From positions 1 through 64,000 of the forward strand of contig DASTUF010000084.1 of assembly GCA_035759745.1 (NCBI GenBank): a DNA stretch of 64,000 nucleotides. The letters are read 5' to 3'. Every line of letters begins with the position of its first letter. Positions within the stretch are counted from its first letter, which is position 1. This document shows positions 1 through 9,545 of the stretch, in pieces. The notes under the pieces were generated by a model. It saw nothing but the letters and a program-made list of their open reading frames with translations. It had not been told where the DNA came from and did not search any database. Both the position numbers and the translations under genes were made by a program. This stretch comes from CAMLHP01 sp035759745. GTDB lineage: Bacteria > Gemmatimonadota > Gemmatimonadetes > Gemmatimonadales > GWC2-71-9.

Positions 1-1
1 A

Positions 2-94
2 CAGGCGGACGGAGAGCCGGCGGTGAATGACGACACCCCCGACGAGCTCGACGTCCGCATGATCAAACTGCTCACCACGCTAGCCGGAGACTGA
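2..94 (+). CDS. C-terminal end of an unidentified protein (partial)
   Basis: An open frame enters from the left edge of the window and ends at TGA (92-94), ten bases before the next start codon. Only 30 residues are visible. They are acidic first and then end in an amphipathic stretch, MIKLLTTLAGD. The close spacing to the next gene suggests co-transcription with the M1 peptidase. The fragment is too short to assign a family. Confidence 0.5.
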   Translation, partial: QADGEPAVNDDTPDELDVRMIKLLTTLAGD

Positions 95-103
95 GGTCCG
101 ACC

Positions 104-2065
104 ATGAAGAAGTCGCTGCTGACGCTGCTCGCCGTTGTCGCTTGCGCCCCTGCTCCCGCGGCCGCTCCCACTCCCCCTCCAGCACCCGTCGCGGTGGCGG
201 CAGGGTCCGGCGATCGGCCCTTGCCCTACCCCGTCATGGAAACGAACGGGTTCCGGGATGCTGTCGAGTCGGGCACCCGCACCCGTACCGGCAAGCCCGG
301 CCCCAGCTACTGGCAGCAATGGTCGGAGTACGACATCGACGCGAGCTATGACCCCGACAGCGGCACCCTCACCGGACGCGAGACCATCACCTACAGTAAC
401 CGGTCGCCTGATTCGCTGCGGGCGGTGTTCCTGCACCTGCACGACAACCTGTTCGATCCGGCCTCGATGAAGAACCGGGTGGTTCCCACCTCGGGCGGCG
501 TCACCATCAGGAGCGTTGAGGTCAACGGGACCGCGCTGGCCGCGATGGGCGGACAGTCGCCTCGTGGGTATCGCATCCAGGGCACCATCATGCAGGTGCC
601 GCTGTCCGATCGGCTGCTGCCCGGTGGCACGCTCACGCTCGATATCGAATGGTCGCTCCCGGTGCCCCCCGATGGCGCACCGCGCGGTGGCCGCAATGAG
701 CACGTCGCGTTCGTGTCCTACTGGTATCCCCAGGTGGCGGTGTACGACGACGTCAACGGCTGGCAGATCGATCCCTACCTCGCCAACGCCGAGTTCTACT
801 TCGGCTACGGCAACTACGACGTGTCGATCACGGTGCCGAAGGGCTACCTCGTGGGCGCGACAGGCACGCTGGAGAATGGTGGGCAGATCCTGACGCCCGC
901 GGTGCAGCAGCGCCTGGCACGCGCACTCCAGAGTGACAGCGTCGTCGAAGTAGTGGCGGCTGGTGCCGGTGACGCCGCGACTGTGGCGGACAGCGATGGC
1001 AAGGTGACGTGGCAGTTTCGGGCCGAGCAGGTGCGCGACTTCGCGTGGGGTACATCGAAGGAGTATCGCTGGGACGCCACCCGTGCCAATGCGGGCGACA
1101 GGGACGGAGACGGCATTGACGACTGGAGCGCAATCCACTCCTTCTGGTACTCCGGTGCGACCAGTGGCTGGAGCGCCGGGGCGCGCTACGCGAAGTTCTC
1201 AATCGAGTTCCTGTCGGACTTCCTGTGGCCATATCCCTGGCCCTCGATGACCGCGATGGAAGGCCCGCCCTCCTGCGGCGGCATGGAGTACCCGATGATG
1301 ACCTGCATCGGGCCTCGGCGCGACACCCTGAGCATGTTCGGGGTCACGCTGCACGAGACCGGGCACATGTGGTTCCCCATGCAGGTGGGCTCGGACGAGA
1401 AGCGCTACAGCTGGCAGGACGAGGGATTCACCCAGTTCAACGAAGCCAACGGCGCTGACGTCTTCCTTCGGGGAGAGGCCACCGACCTCGCCGACGCGCG
1501 CCAGAACTACCTGCTGCTCGCCGCCTCGGGACAGGAAGTCGAGATCATGCGCCGGGGCGACCTCTATCCCAACTACACCACCTTCGGCATCGCGAGCTAC
1601 ATGAAGACTGCGATGGTGCTCGACATGCTGCGCTCGATGCTGGGCGAGGATGTCTTCATGCGGGGCTTCCGCCAGTACGGCCGGGACTGGCAGTGGAAGC
1701 ATCCCACGCCGTTCGACTTCTTCAGCAGCATGGAGGCGGCGGCCGGTCGCGACCTCGACTGGTTCTGGCAGTCGTGGTTCTTCGAGACCTGGCAGCTGGA
1801 CCAGGCGGTCGCCAGCGTGACGCCGGCCGGAGACGGCACCAGCATTGTGATCGAGGATCGCGGGCTCATTCCCATGCCGGCGCAGGTAGTAATCACGTAC
1901 GAGGGCGGACGCACCGATACGCTCGCCGTGCCGGTCGACACCTGGCTCAGCGGCGCCACCAGTACGACCCTCACCGCCGGCGCGGGAGTGACGAGGGTCG
2001 AGATCGACCCCGGCGCGATGTACGCCGACATCGATCGCAGCAACAACAGCTGGCCCGCCCAGTAA
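104..2065 (+). CDS. M1-family metallopeptidase, lipoprotein
   Basis: A 653-residue secreted zinc peptidase of the M1 (aminopeptidase N-like, gluzincin) family. The N-terminus has a charged MKK, a hydrophobic core and a lipobox-like VVAC at residues 11-14, so it is probably an outer-membrane lipoprotein. The zinc site is complete: HETGH at 417-421 and the third ligand E440, separated by the canonical 18 residues. The exopeptidase-type motif is present as GGMEY (392-396) rather than GAMEN, so exact specificity is uncertain. The N-terminal part (about 50-300) is the saddle beta domain that binds the substrate N-terminus. A second M1-like protein lies at 44607-46907. Likely role is periplasmic or surface peptide breakdown. 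Confidence 0.87.
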   Translation: MKKSLLTLLAVVACAPAPAAAPTPPPAPVAVAAGSGDRPLPYPVMETNGFRDAVESGTRTRTGKPGPSYWQQWSEYDIDASYDPDSGTLTGRETITYSNRSPDSLRAVFLHLHDNLFDPASMKNRVVPTSGGVTIRSVEVNGTALAAMGGQSPRGYRIQGTIMQVPLSDRLLPGGTLTLDIEWSLPVPPDGAPRGGRNEHVAFVSYWYPQVAVYDDVNGWQIDPYLANAEFYFGYGNYDVSITVPKGYLVGATGTLENGGQILTPAVQQRLARALQSDSVVEVVAAGAGDAATVADSDGKVTWQFRAEQVRDFAWGTSKEYRWDATRANAGDRDGDGIDDWSAIHSFWYSGATSGWSAGARYAKFSIEFLSDFLWPYPWPSMTAMEGPPSCGGMEYPMMTCIGPRRDTLSMFGVTLHETGHMWFPMQVGSDEKRYSWQDEGFTQFNEANGADVFLRGEATDLADARQNYLLLAASGQEVEIMRRGDLYPNYTTFGIASYMKTAMVLDMLRSMLGEDVFMRGFRQYGRDWQWKHPTPFDFFSSMEAAAGRDLDWFWQSWFFETWQLDQAVASVTPAGDGTSIVIEDRGLIPMPAQVVITYEGGRTDTLAVPVDTWLSGATSTTLTAGAGVTRVEIDPGAMYADIDRSNNSWPAQ

Positions 2066-2079
2066 TCAAAGCGCCGGAG

Positions 2080-2150
2080 CCAGGCGGTCAGGGGCGCTCC
2101 CCGCAGGCAGGTCACGTATCTGCCGGAGGGGAGCGCCCCTGATCGCCTGG
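2080..2150. terminator. Long near-perfect hairpin between M1 peptidase and regulator
   Basis: Arms 2080-2102 and 2128-2150 are 23 bp each with a single mismatch, which would be a G-U pair in RNA. The loop holds a further 5-bp stem (GGCAG 2106-2110 with CTGCC 2120-2124). No T-run follows on either side, so it is not a textbook intrinsic terminator, although its position just after a stop codon fits transcript ending or 3'-end protection. It does not resemble a known SAM or SAH riboswitch by eye. Confidence 0.55.
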
Positions 2151-2151
2151 A

Positions 2152-2180
2152 TTGACAACACGCGCATTTTCATATATCCT
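2152..2180 (+). promoter_or_regulatory. Sigma-70-like promoter of the ArsR-methyltransferase/ahcY operon
   Basis: A consensus -35 box TTGACA (2152-2157) is followed by a 17-bp spacer and a weaker -10 box TATCCT (2175-2180). The predicted transcript would start about 15 bases before the ATG at 2202, giving a very short leader. The -10 lies inside the left arm of the palindrome at 2171-2204, which suggests direct repression by promoter occlusion. Confidence 0.6.
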
Positions 2181-2204
2181 TCAATCCGGCTGAAAGGATA
2201 TATG
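2171..2204. promoter_or_regulatory. Palindromic operator overlapping -10 box and start codon
   Basis: Perfect 11-bp arms CATATATCCTT (2171-2181) and AAGGATATATG (2194-2204). The symmetry extends inward through TTCA/TGAA with one bulged base, leaving a 7-base loop. The right arm contains the ATG of the regulator. It is AT-rich in a GC-rich neighbourhood. ArsR-type regulators bind such imperfect palindromes. By analogy with SahR, an ArsR-family regulator of the methionine/SAH cycle known from Proteobacteria, this is the likely autoregulatory site controlling ahcY. Confidence 0.7.
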
Positions 2205-3149
2205 CCCGTACTCGACCGACTTCCCGGACTCGCGGACCCGATCCGCGCCCGGATCCTCGCCCTGCTCGACCGCCACGAACTGTCCGTGGGCGAGCTGTGC
2301 CAGGCGCTCCGGCTGCCCCAGTCGACCGTCTCCCGCCACCTCAAGGTGCTGGGCGACGATGGCTGGCTCCGGGCCCGGGCCGAAGGCACCAGCCGGCTGT
2401 ACCGGATGGTGGACCAGCTGGACGCGCCCTCCCGTACCCTATGGCAGCTGGTGCGCGAGGAGACCGGCGCCACGCCGGCGGCCCGCGCCGATACCGCCCG
2501 GGCCGATCGGATTCTCAGCGCCCGGCGCGAGCGCTCGCGCGAATTCTTCAACGCGGATGCCGGCAAGTGGGACGCGCTCCGCACTGAGCTCTTCGGCGCG
2601 AACGCCGGACTGTCGGCGCTCCCTGCGCTATTCGACCCGAACTGGGTGGTGGCTGACCTCGGTGCCGGCACCGGCGCCATCTGCGTTGCGATCGCGCCGT
2701 TCGTCGGCAAGGTGATTGCAGTCGACGAGAGCCGGGCCATGCTGGACGCAGCGAAGCAACGGCTGGAGGAAGTAGAGAACGTCGAGCTCCGCGCGGGTGC
2801 GCTGGAAGCGCTGCCGCTGGACGACGCCGAAGCCGATGTCGCGTTGCTATTGCTGGTGCTGCACCACGCGGTCGACCCGTCGGCGGTGCTGACCGAGGCG
2901 GCGCGGGTGGTCAAGCCCGGCGGCCGGCTGCTGCTGGTGGACATGGTGCCCCACGAGCAAGCTGATTTCCGCGAGCGGATGGGCCATGTGTGGCAGGGAT
3001 TTTCGGAAGACCAGCTCGAGGCGTGGATGTCGCGCGCCGGAATGGATGACTTGCGGGTGCGCGAGCTTGCGGCAGACGCCGAGGCCAGCGGACCCGCTCT
3101 GTTTGCGGCAACTGCGCGCCGCGTGGATCACAATCTGAAGGAGTCCTGA
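2202..3149 (+). CDS. ArsR-family regulator fused to SAM-dependent methyltransferase (SahR-like)
   Basis: A 315-residue two-domain protein. Residues about 8-75 form an ArsR winged helix-turn-helix (recognition helix around QSTVSRHLKVL). From about residue 145 there is a class I methyltransferase fold with motif I DLGAGTG at 152-158 and the acidic VDES after strand 2. No metal-binding Cys/His cluster is evident in the DNA-binding domain, so it is unlikely to sense metals. The stop codon is one base from the ahcY start, so the two genes are co-transcribed. The methyltransferase-like domain may sense S-adenosylhomocysteine or SAM rather than act as an enzyme. That is inference from the context and from SahR biology. 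The start at 2202 lies inside the operator. Confidence 0.85.
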   Translation: MPVLDRLPGLADPIRARILALLDRHELSVGELCQALRLPQSTVSRHLKVLGDDGWLRARAEGTSRLYRMVDQLDAPSRTLWQLVREETGATPAARADTARADRILSARRERSREFFNADAGKWDALRTELFGANAGLSALPALFDPNWVVADLGAGTGAICVAIAPFVGKVIAVDESRAMLDAAKQRLEEVENVELRAGALEALPLDDAEADVALLLLVLHHAVDPSAVLTEAARVVKPGGRLLLVDMVPHEQADFRERMGHVWQGFSEDQLEAWMSRAGMDDLRVRELAADAEASGPALFAATARRVDHNLKES

Positions 3150-3150
3150 G

Positions 3151-4626
<1,476 letters not shown>

Positions 4627-4629
<3 letters not shown>

Positions 4630-4694
4630 GCGTGGGGCGTGAGACGTGGGGCGTGGGATGATGTTGTCTCACGCCCCATGCTCCACGCCTCAGG
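4627..4694. repeat. Word-repeat hairpin (word GGCGTGGGGCGTGAG)
   Basis: The left arm (4629-4658) is an imperfect tandem of GCGTGGGGCGTGAGAC-type words. The right arm (4667-4692) carries their reverse complement (CTCACGCCCC, CCACGCC). It starts in the ahcY stop codon and ends 9 bases before the stop of the convergent gene, so it may act as a two-way terminator. The same word family recurs at 24664-24737 and 48711-48771. Confidence 0.7.
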
Positions 4695-4702
4695 CCCGCA
4701 GC

Positions 4703-5662
4703 TCAGAACCCCGCCACCGCCCTCCACTGCTCTGCCGCTGCCTCGGTCGGGAGCCAGTTAGCCGTCGAGCGGTCTCCGCTGTACGCGCCCCAAGTCGAGA
4801 TCTCCCCAGTTGTGGGGTTGCCCAGCCAGCCTGACTGTTCTGGAACTACCCGGATTCCTCCCGAAGCGCCATTGATGCGCCGGTCCAGCACCGCCTCCAG
4901 CCAGGCGAGCGTCAACTGCGCCTTGGCAGGCGAGAGCGAATGGTGCGGCACGCCCCTTTCCATGGCGATGCCCCATAGCGCGCCGCTGCCACGATTGGCG
5001 GCCACGGCCGCTGTGAGTGCCGCATTGTCGATGAACGCATCGAACTCGGCGAGGGCCACGATCGTCGGCACCTGGCGCTGCAACTCGGTGGTCAGCGCCG
5101 TCACCGACAGCGGAACCGAAAGGAAGAGACCCGCCACCCGCTCGGCGTTCCGTGCGGTGAAGCCCGATGCCTCGGGTGCGCCACCCGACGAGGCAAATAT
5201 CAGGATCGGCGCGTCCGCGAGCTCCGGACGGCCGCTGGCGGCCGCGCCAGCGGCAATGGCGTCGAGGATGAGCTGGTCGCTCGCGATGGCGTTCGGGAGC
5301 GCGGTCGGGCCGAAGTAGGCCGCGCCGAGCAAGGCGATGCGCTGCTCGTCCGCCAGGGCGCGGAAGGAGGCCCCTAGCTCCTGCAGCGCGGCCTCGACCG
5401 GCGGGAATGGGGCGCCGGTCGGCTCACCCGTGACGAACGCCCGCGTCCGCGGGCCACCCAAGGCCACGAGCACCCCCCGGAGCTTGCCGGGCGTGCTCGG
5501 CACGTAAAGGGCAAACTCTCCCAGCGGAACGACGTCTCCACCCGTCGCCTGCGCGGCGGCACGGGTCGGGGTGAGGTCGGACGGGGCGTGGGCATTGTCG
5601 CACCCGGTAACGGCGAGGAGGGCAGCGAGGCCCCCGAGCCGCATCGCAACGATTGGTCGCAT
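4703..5662 (-). CDS. Lipoprotein with an alpha/beta-hydrolase-like fold
   Basis: 319 residues. The start at 5662 is chosen because it gives a lipoprotein signal (lipobox AVTGC, then DNAHAPSD) and has AAGGAAG just upstream. The frame stays open further upstream but without coding character. The middle resembles an alpha/beta hydrolase: a nucleophile-elbow-like ASSGG where GxSxG is expected, an acidic candidate in AEFDAF, and a late VPHHS supplying a possible catalytic histidine. It could be a PHB-depolymerase-like esterase. The non-canonical elbow makes activity uncertain. It is convergent with ahcY. Confidence 0.6.
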   Translation of the reverse strand: MRPIVAMRLGGLAALLAVTGCDNAHAPSDLTPTRAAAQATGGDVVPLGEFALYVPSTPGKLRGVLVALGGPRTRAFVTGEPTGAPFPPVEAALQELGASFRALADEQRIALLGAAYFGPTALPNAIASDQLILDAIAAGAAASGRPELADAPILIFASSGGAPEASGFTARNAERVAGLFLSVPLSVTALTTELQRQVPTIVALAEFDAFIDNAALTAAVAANRGSGALWGIAMERGVPHHSLSPAKAQLTLAWLEAVLDRRINGASGGIRVVPEQSGWLGNPTTGEISTWGAYSGDRSTANWLPTEAAAEQWRAVAGF

Positions 5663-5922
5663 GCAGATCTTCCTTCGGAATGTGGATGCGCCATCGTAGC
5701 GTGCGTGCGTCACCCCACCGTCACCCAGGCGTCGCGGTTGCTGGCCGCTACCCGGTAGAACAGGAACGCGGGCGCGGCGGTCAGGCTGCATGGGGCTGAA
5801 CCGGCGGTAAGGAGGCAGAGTGTCACGGCGTCTACCGCCTGCGCGTTCCACCATGAAACCGCCCCTTCCCCACCATCGTACACTATCTCCGCTCGTACAC
5901 CTCAACCTCTGCGGAGAACCGT
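5663..5922. other. Divergent intergenic region, no gene seen
   Basis: These 260 bases separate the divergent genes at 4703-5662 and 5923-6756 and must hold promoters for both. I see ribosome sites at both ends (AAGGAAG for the left gene, GGAGAA before 5923) but no convincing -35/-10 pair and no conserved RNA. Confidence 0.4.
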
Positions 5923-6756
5923 ATGCGGCGCCCCCTGGTCGTCCTGGTCCTGCTTTCGCTCACCGTGGTACCTGCCGTTGCACACGCCCAGCTCGGCCGC
6001 CTGACCCGCGCGGTGGCCCGCGAGGCCGGCGTGCCTGGCACCTCCGACGTGAAGACCGGCGACGTTGCCTTTGGCGGCGCGGTTCTGGAGATCACCGAAG
6101 CCCGGATGCGCCAGCTGCTGGTGGGCCTCGACGCCGAAGCTGATCAGGCGAAGATCGTGGACGCCCAGGATCGCGAAGGCATCCAGAAGCGCAACGAGGC
6201 TCGCCAGAAGCAGCACGAGACGGCGATGCGGGACTACGAGAAGAAGGTCCAGGATCGGGAGAAGTGCCTGGCACCGTTCGCTGCGGAGTCGGAGCGGACG
6301 ATGGCGTCGCATCAGGCGAAGGCCGAGCGCGACACCGTGGGGATGCAGCAGCTGGCGGACCGGATCAAGGCCGCTCAGGGGCGCGGTGACATGGCCGAGA
6401 TCCGGCGGCTGAGCGACTCGCTGGTGAAGGCGGTGTCGCCGACGGGTGTCGCGGCGGTGCGGGACGGCCAGCAGATCAACAGCCGGGCGCTCGAGGCGTG
6501 CGGCGAAGGTCCGGTCAAACCCGAGTCGCCTGAAATGGAGCCGGAACTGGATTACAGCACCGTGCGGACTGCGGGTGTCCGCGCCAGCGGCATGAACGGC
6601 GACGCCTACGCCGTGATGCGCGAGCGGGTTGTGGCGTTCGTCGCCAGCAACGGGAAGTCGAGCGGCGGCATGACCCTGACCAACGATGAAGTTGCGGTAC
6701 TCAAGGGCGCGCTCGAGCAGCTCAAGCCGTACAAGGAATTGCTGCAGGGCGCCTGA
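5923..6756 (+). CDS. Secreted coiled-coil protein of unknown function
   Basis: 277 residues with a clear Sec signal peptide ending in AVAHAQ near residue 23. Residues about 55-170 are rich in charged residues and glutamine (for example KRNEARQKQHETAMRDYEKK), consistent with a long alpha-helical coiled coil. A single KCLAP cysteine and a second cysteine in EACGEG could form a disulfide. It lies 3 bases upstream of the next gene, so the two are probably co-transcribed. I do not recognise the family. Confidence 0.75.
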   Translation: MRRPLVVLVLLSLTVVPAVAHAQLGRLTRAVAREAGVPGTSDVKTGDVAFGGAVLEITEARMRQLLVGLDAEADQAKIVDAQDREGIQKRNEARQKQHETAMRDYEKKVQDREKCLAPFAAESERTMASHQAKAERDTVGMQQLADRIKAAQGRGDMAEIRRLSDSLVKAVSPTGVAAVRDGQQINSRALEACGEGPVKPESPEMEPELDYSTVRTAGVRASGMNGDAYAVMRERVVAFVASNGKSSGGMTLTNDEVAVLKGALEQLKPYKELLQGA

Positions 6757-6759
6757 GCC

Positions 6760-7668
6760 ATGTTGCGCAGCATCCTCGCCGGCGGCGCGCTCGCATTACT
6801 CGCCACTGTCGCTCCTGCCACACTGCGCGTGGAGCTGGGCGGCAGCTGGCGCACCTGGTGGCAGGCCGACAGCGCGCCCTCCGAGTGGCTCGCGCCGCTC
6901 GACGACATCACGTCGGCCATCGAGTGGGAAGAACGTGGCCACGGCATCGAATGGGGCACGCTGCGCCTGTCAGGTGCAGGCGAGGCGCGGCGGGTCAAGG
7001 CAATCATCGTGCGGGTGGATCCGTCGCTGGTGACCTTCCGGCTGGAAGGCGAACCCGCGCGGACCGGGCCGCCGCATCAGTGGACGGTGGATGACACTCC
7101 CGGTGACGCACTGCTCTCGCTCAACGCGGGGCAGTTCGGGCCGGCGCGTCCGTGGGGTTGGGTAGTGCGCGACGGAATGGAGCGCCAGTCGCCCGGGACC
7201 GGTCCGCTGGCGCCGGCGCTGGTGGTGGACACCACTGGCCGGCTGCGGTTCGTGCCGGCCGACAGCATCGGCGCAGTGCGGGGATCAGGCACCGTGGTGG
7301 AGGCCTTCCAGTCCTACCCCACCCTGCTCGATGGCAACGGACAGATTCCCCGCCCGCTGCGCGAGCCGGGTCTCGGCGTTGATCTGAACCACAGGGATTC
7401 GAGACTGGCTGTCGGAGAGACCCGCGATGGTCACCTGCTCTTCGTACTGACGCGATTCAATGCCCTGGGAGGACTGCTCGATCATCTGCCCTTCGGTCTC
7501 ACCACGCCCGAGATGGCAGCGCTGATGGGTGCGCTCGGCGCCTGCCGAGCGGCATTGCTGGACGGCGGTGTGTCCAGCCAGATGGTGATCCAGCTCGGCG
7601 CAGAGCGCCATGAGTGGAGCGGCATGAGAAGGGTGCCGCTGGGTCTCATCGGAATTGCGCGGAACTAG
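6760..7668 (+). CDS. Phosphodiester glycosidase-family (NAGPA domain) exported protein
   Basis: 302 residues with an N-terminal signal (ILAGGALALLATVAPAT). The C-terminal half matches the phosphodiester glycosidase/NAGPA (DUF2233) pattern: SLNAGQFG near the start of the domain, the VEAFQSYPTLL region, and LLDGGVSSQM, corresponding to the family's LDGGGSS signature. Family members cleave sugar phosphodiesters, such as the uncovering enzyme or bacterial exopolysaccharide modifiers. The substrate here is unknown. It starts 3 bases after the upstream coiled-coil protein. Confidence 0.75.
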   Translation: MLRSILAGGALALLATVAPATLRVELGGSWRTWWQADSAPSEWLAPLDDITSAIEWEERGHGIEWGTLRLSGAGEARRVKAIIVRVDPSLVTFRLEGEPARTGPPHQWTVDDTPGDALLSLNAGQFGPARPWGWVVRDGMERQSPGTGPLAPALVVDTTGRLRFVPADSIGAVRGSGTVVEAFQSYPTLLDGNGQIPRPLREPGLGVDLNHRDSRLAVGETRDGHLLFVLTRFNALGGLLDHLPFGLTTPEMAALMGALGACRAALLDGGVSSQMVIQLGAERHEWSGMRRVPLGLIGIARN

Positions 7669-7690
7669 CGAACCATCGCAGGGCGCGAGC

Positions 7691-7778
7691 CCCGGATCTC
7701 CCGGAGGCGGCGTGCGGGCCGATTGCCGAAGGCGGACGAAGTCCGCCGCCCGCCGAGCCGCCGGAGGGAGATCCCGGG
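7691..7778. terminator. Long GC-rich hairpin between convergent genes
   Basis: Imperfect arms 7691-7711 and 7757-7778 share CCCGG-ATCTCCC and the GGAG/GCGGC words. They enclose a perfect 7-bp inner stem GGCGGAC (7731-7737) / GTCCGCC (7741-7747) with a GAA loop. There is no T-run. Its location between two converging stop codons suggests a bidirectional terminator or insulating structure. Confidence 0.5.
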
Positions 7779-7795
7779 CGAGCGGCCCCTGGCCC

Positions 7796-9361
7796 CTACC
7801 CTTCCGCAGCGAGCGCCAGCAGTTGCGCCTGGGTCGTCGCGCTGTCGAGCAGCGCCAGCGCACGCTTCAACTGCACATCTGACGAAACCCGCCGGCGGAA
7901 CGCTGCGGAGTCGCCCAGCGCCACGGCCGCCACCTGCTGCCCGATAAGCCGGTCCACCAGCACCGACGCCGAGTCGTACTGGGCGCGGGTGACCGGGACG
8001 CCCTCACGGGTCATGCGCACGAAGAACGAGTCGCGGACCGCGGGTGTGACGTCGAAGCCTTGCTTGACGCTGGGCCGGAGCTCCAGCGCGAGATCATACA
8101 GCTCGCGGTAGGCCTTCTGGGACTCGGGCGCGATGGCTGCCAGGAACCGTTGCTCCACCGACGAGATGGTGTCCGCCGGGACCACCAGGTCCGGCGTGAT
8201 GCCGCCACCACCGTACACCACCCTCCCGCCATCCGACTTGTAGGCCGGCCGTGAAGCCCGCACCGAATCGGTTTCCAGCGAATCCGGTTCGGTCACGCGG
8301 CCGTTCTCGTCCCGATCACGCTGGATGCTGCGTCCACTGGGCGTGAACCACCGTGCCGTGGTGAGCTTGAGCGCCCAACCTTCCTGCAGCGGATAGAGGC
8401 TCTGCACCAGCCCCTTGCCGAAGCTGGTCGTGCCGACGACCAGCGCGCGGTCGTGGTCCTGCAGGGCGCCAGCGACGATCTCGGACGCCGACGCCGCGCC
8501 ACCGTCCACCAGCACCACCACCGGCTCCTCCGAACGCAGCGATCCTGTAGCCGCACCGCCGGCCAGGTGCACCTCCGGCTGCCGGTCGCGATACCGCACC
8601 GTCACCACCTGCTGCCCCGGACGGAGGAACCTCTCGCTCACGGTGACGGCCTGGGTGAGGCTGCCGCCCGGATTGCCGCGGAGGTCCAGCACGAACGTGC
8701 GGGCACCCGCCTCGCGCAGCGACGCGATGGCCTTGCCCACTTCGACACCGGACGAGTCATTGAACCGCTGGAGCGGCACGTAACCGGTTTCGTCATCCAG
8801 CATCAGGGCATACGGCACTGCCGGCACATGGATCCGCGCCCGCTGGAACGACATTTCGATCGGCTCGGCGACGCCGGGCCGGAGGAAGGTCACCTGCACC
8901 GTGGTGCCCGGAGGTCCGATCAGCCGATTCGAGACTTCATCCAGCCGCAGGCCCTTGGCGGACACGCCATCGATCTCGGCGATCCGGTCCCCTGGCTGCA
9001 CCCCGCCCAACCTGGCTGGCGACCCGCTGAACGTCGCGGTTACCACCACCGTACCCAGTTGATCCTGGATGTTCATGCCCAGGCCAGCGTAGTCGTTGCG
9101 AAGCGTGTTGCGGCTGAAGCTTGCGATCTGCTCGGGCGAGAACAGCTCTGCGTAGGGATCGCCCAGCTCGCTCACCAGGCCCCGCGCCGCGCGGACCCAG
9201 AGTTCGTCATCGGGCATCGAATCCACCGCCCCGGTGGCGATCCGGCCGCGAACCTCTTCAAAGAGGGCCCGGCCGTCAAAACTGCCGGTCGCGGCCAGCG
9301 GGACAATGGCGCCGACGATCAGCGCTACGGGAACCAGGGACCAGGGAAGGAGGCGACGCAT
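7796..9361 (-). CDS. S41-family C-terminal processing peptidase
   Basis: 521 residues, start chosen at 9361 where a short charged N-region precedes a transmembrane/signal segment (about 5-25). Layout is that of CtpA/Prc-type periplasmic proteases: helical N-terminal cap (30-85), PDZ domain (about 90-170, with GLGMNIQ and PGDRIAEIDG), then the S41 core. The Ser/Lys dyad aligns as S291 (in SASEI) and K316 (in FGKG), with D302 at the expected spacing. It lacks a second PDZ. Likely role is processing or quality control of envelope proteins. A terminator-like hairpin lies in its leader (9392-9413). Confidence 0.92.
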   Translation of the reverse strand: MRRLLPWSLVPVALIVGAIVPLAATGSFDGRALFEEVRGRIATGAVDSMPDDELWVRAARGLVSELGDPYAELFSPEQIASFSRNTLRNDYAGLGMNIQDQLGTVVVTATFSGSPARLGGVQPGDRIAEIDGVSAKGLRLDEVSNRLIGPPGTTVQVTFLRPGVAEPIEMSFQRARIHVPAVPYALMLDDETGYVPLQRFNDSSGVEVGKAIASLREAGARTFVLDLRGNPGGSLTQAVTVSERFLRPGQQVVTVRYRDRQPEVHLAGGAATGSLRSEEPVVVLVDGGAASASEIVAGALQDHDRALVVGTTSFGKGLVQSLYPLQEGWALKLTTARWFTPSGRSIQRDRDENGRVTEPDSLETDSVRASRPAYKSDGGRVVYGGGGITPDLVVPADTISSVEQRFLAAIAPESQKAYRELYDLALELRPSVKQGFDVTPAVRDSFFVRMTREGVPVTRAQYDSASVLVDRLIGQQVAAVALGDSAAFRRRVSSDVQLKRALALLDSATTQAQLLALAAEG

Positions 9362-9391
9362 GGGCACGTTCCAGATTGGGCGCGAAAGGTC

Positions 9392-9413
9392 AAAAGGGCC
9401 GGAGGACCGGCCC
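9392..9413 (-). terminator. Intrinsic-terminator-like hairpin in the S41 peptidase leader
   Basis: On the minus strand GGGCCGG-TCCT-CCGGCCC is followed directly by TTTT. It lies 31 bases upstream of the S41 start codon and downstream of a TATAAT box (9425-9420), so it is in the 5' leader rather than after a gene. This is the arrangement expected for an attenuator or a regulated leader. Confidence 0.5.
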
Positions 9414-9419
9414 GTCCTG

Positions 9420-9425
9420 ATTATA
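9420..9425 (-). promoter_or_regulatory. -10 box (TATAAT) upstream of S41 peptidase
   Basis: A perfect TATAAT on the minus strand, about 59 bases before the start codon. No good -35 hexamer is visible at 16-18 bp, so the promoter is only partly supported. Confidence 0.4.
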
Positions 9426-9545
9426 CGAAGGGAGGGCTTGCCCGGTTCCGGCAGCAAGAGCCGCGCCCGCCATTCCACTTCGGGACAGTGGGGGCCAGAT
9501 TGAAGGTTCCGCTGTCCATTCCATGACATCCTCACCGGAGGCTGT

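Noticed and set aside
80..1138. Minus-strand frame opposite the M1 peptidase
   Set aside because: Antisense shadow. The plus strand has an intact zinc site and signal peptide.
2080..2204. SAH or SAM riboswitch upstream of ahcY
   Set aside because: The predicted leader after the -10 box is only about 15 bases. The upstream hairpin lies before the promoter and lacks riboswitch core motifs.
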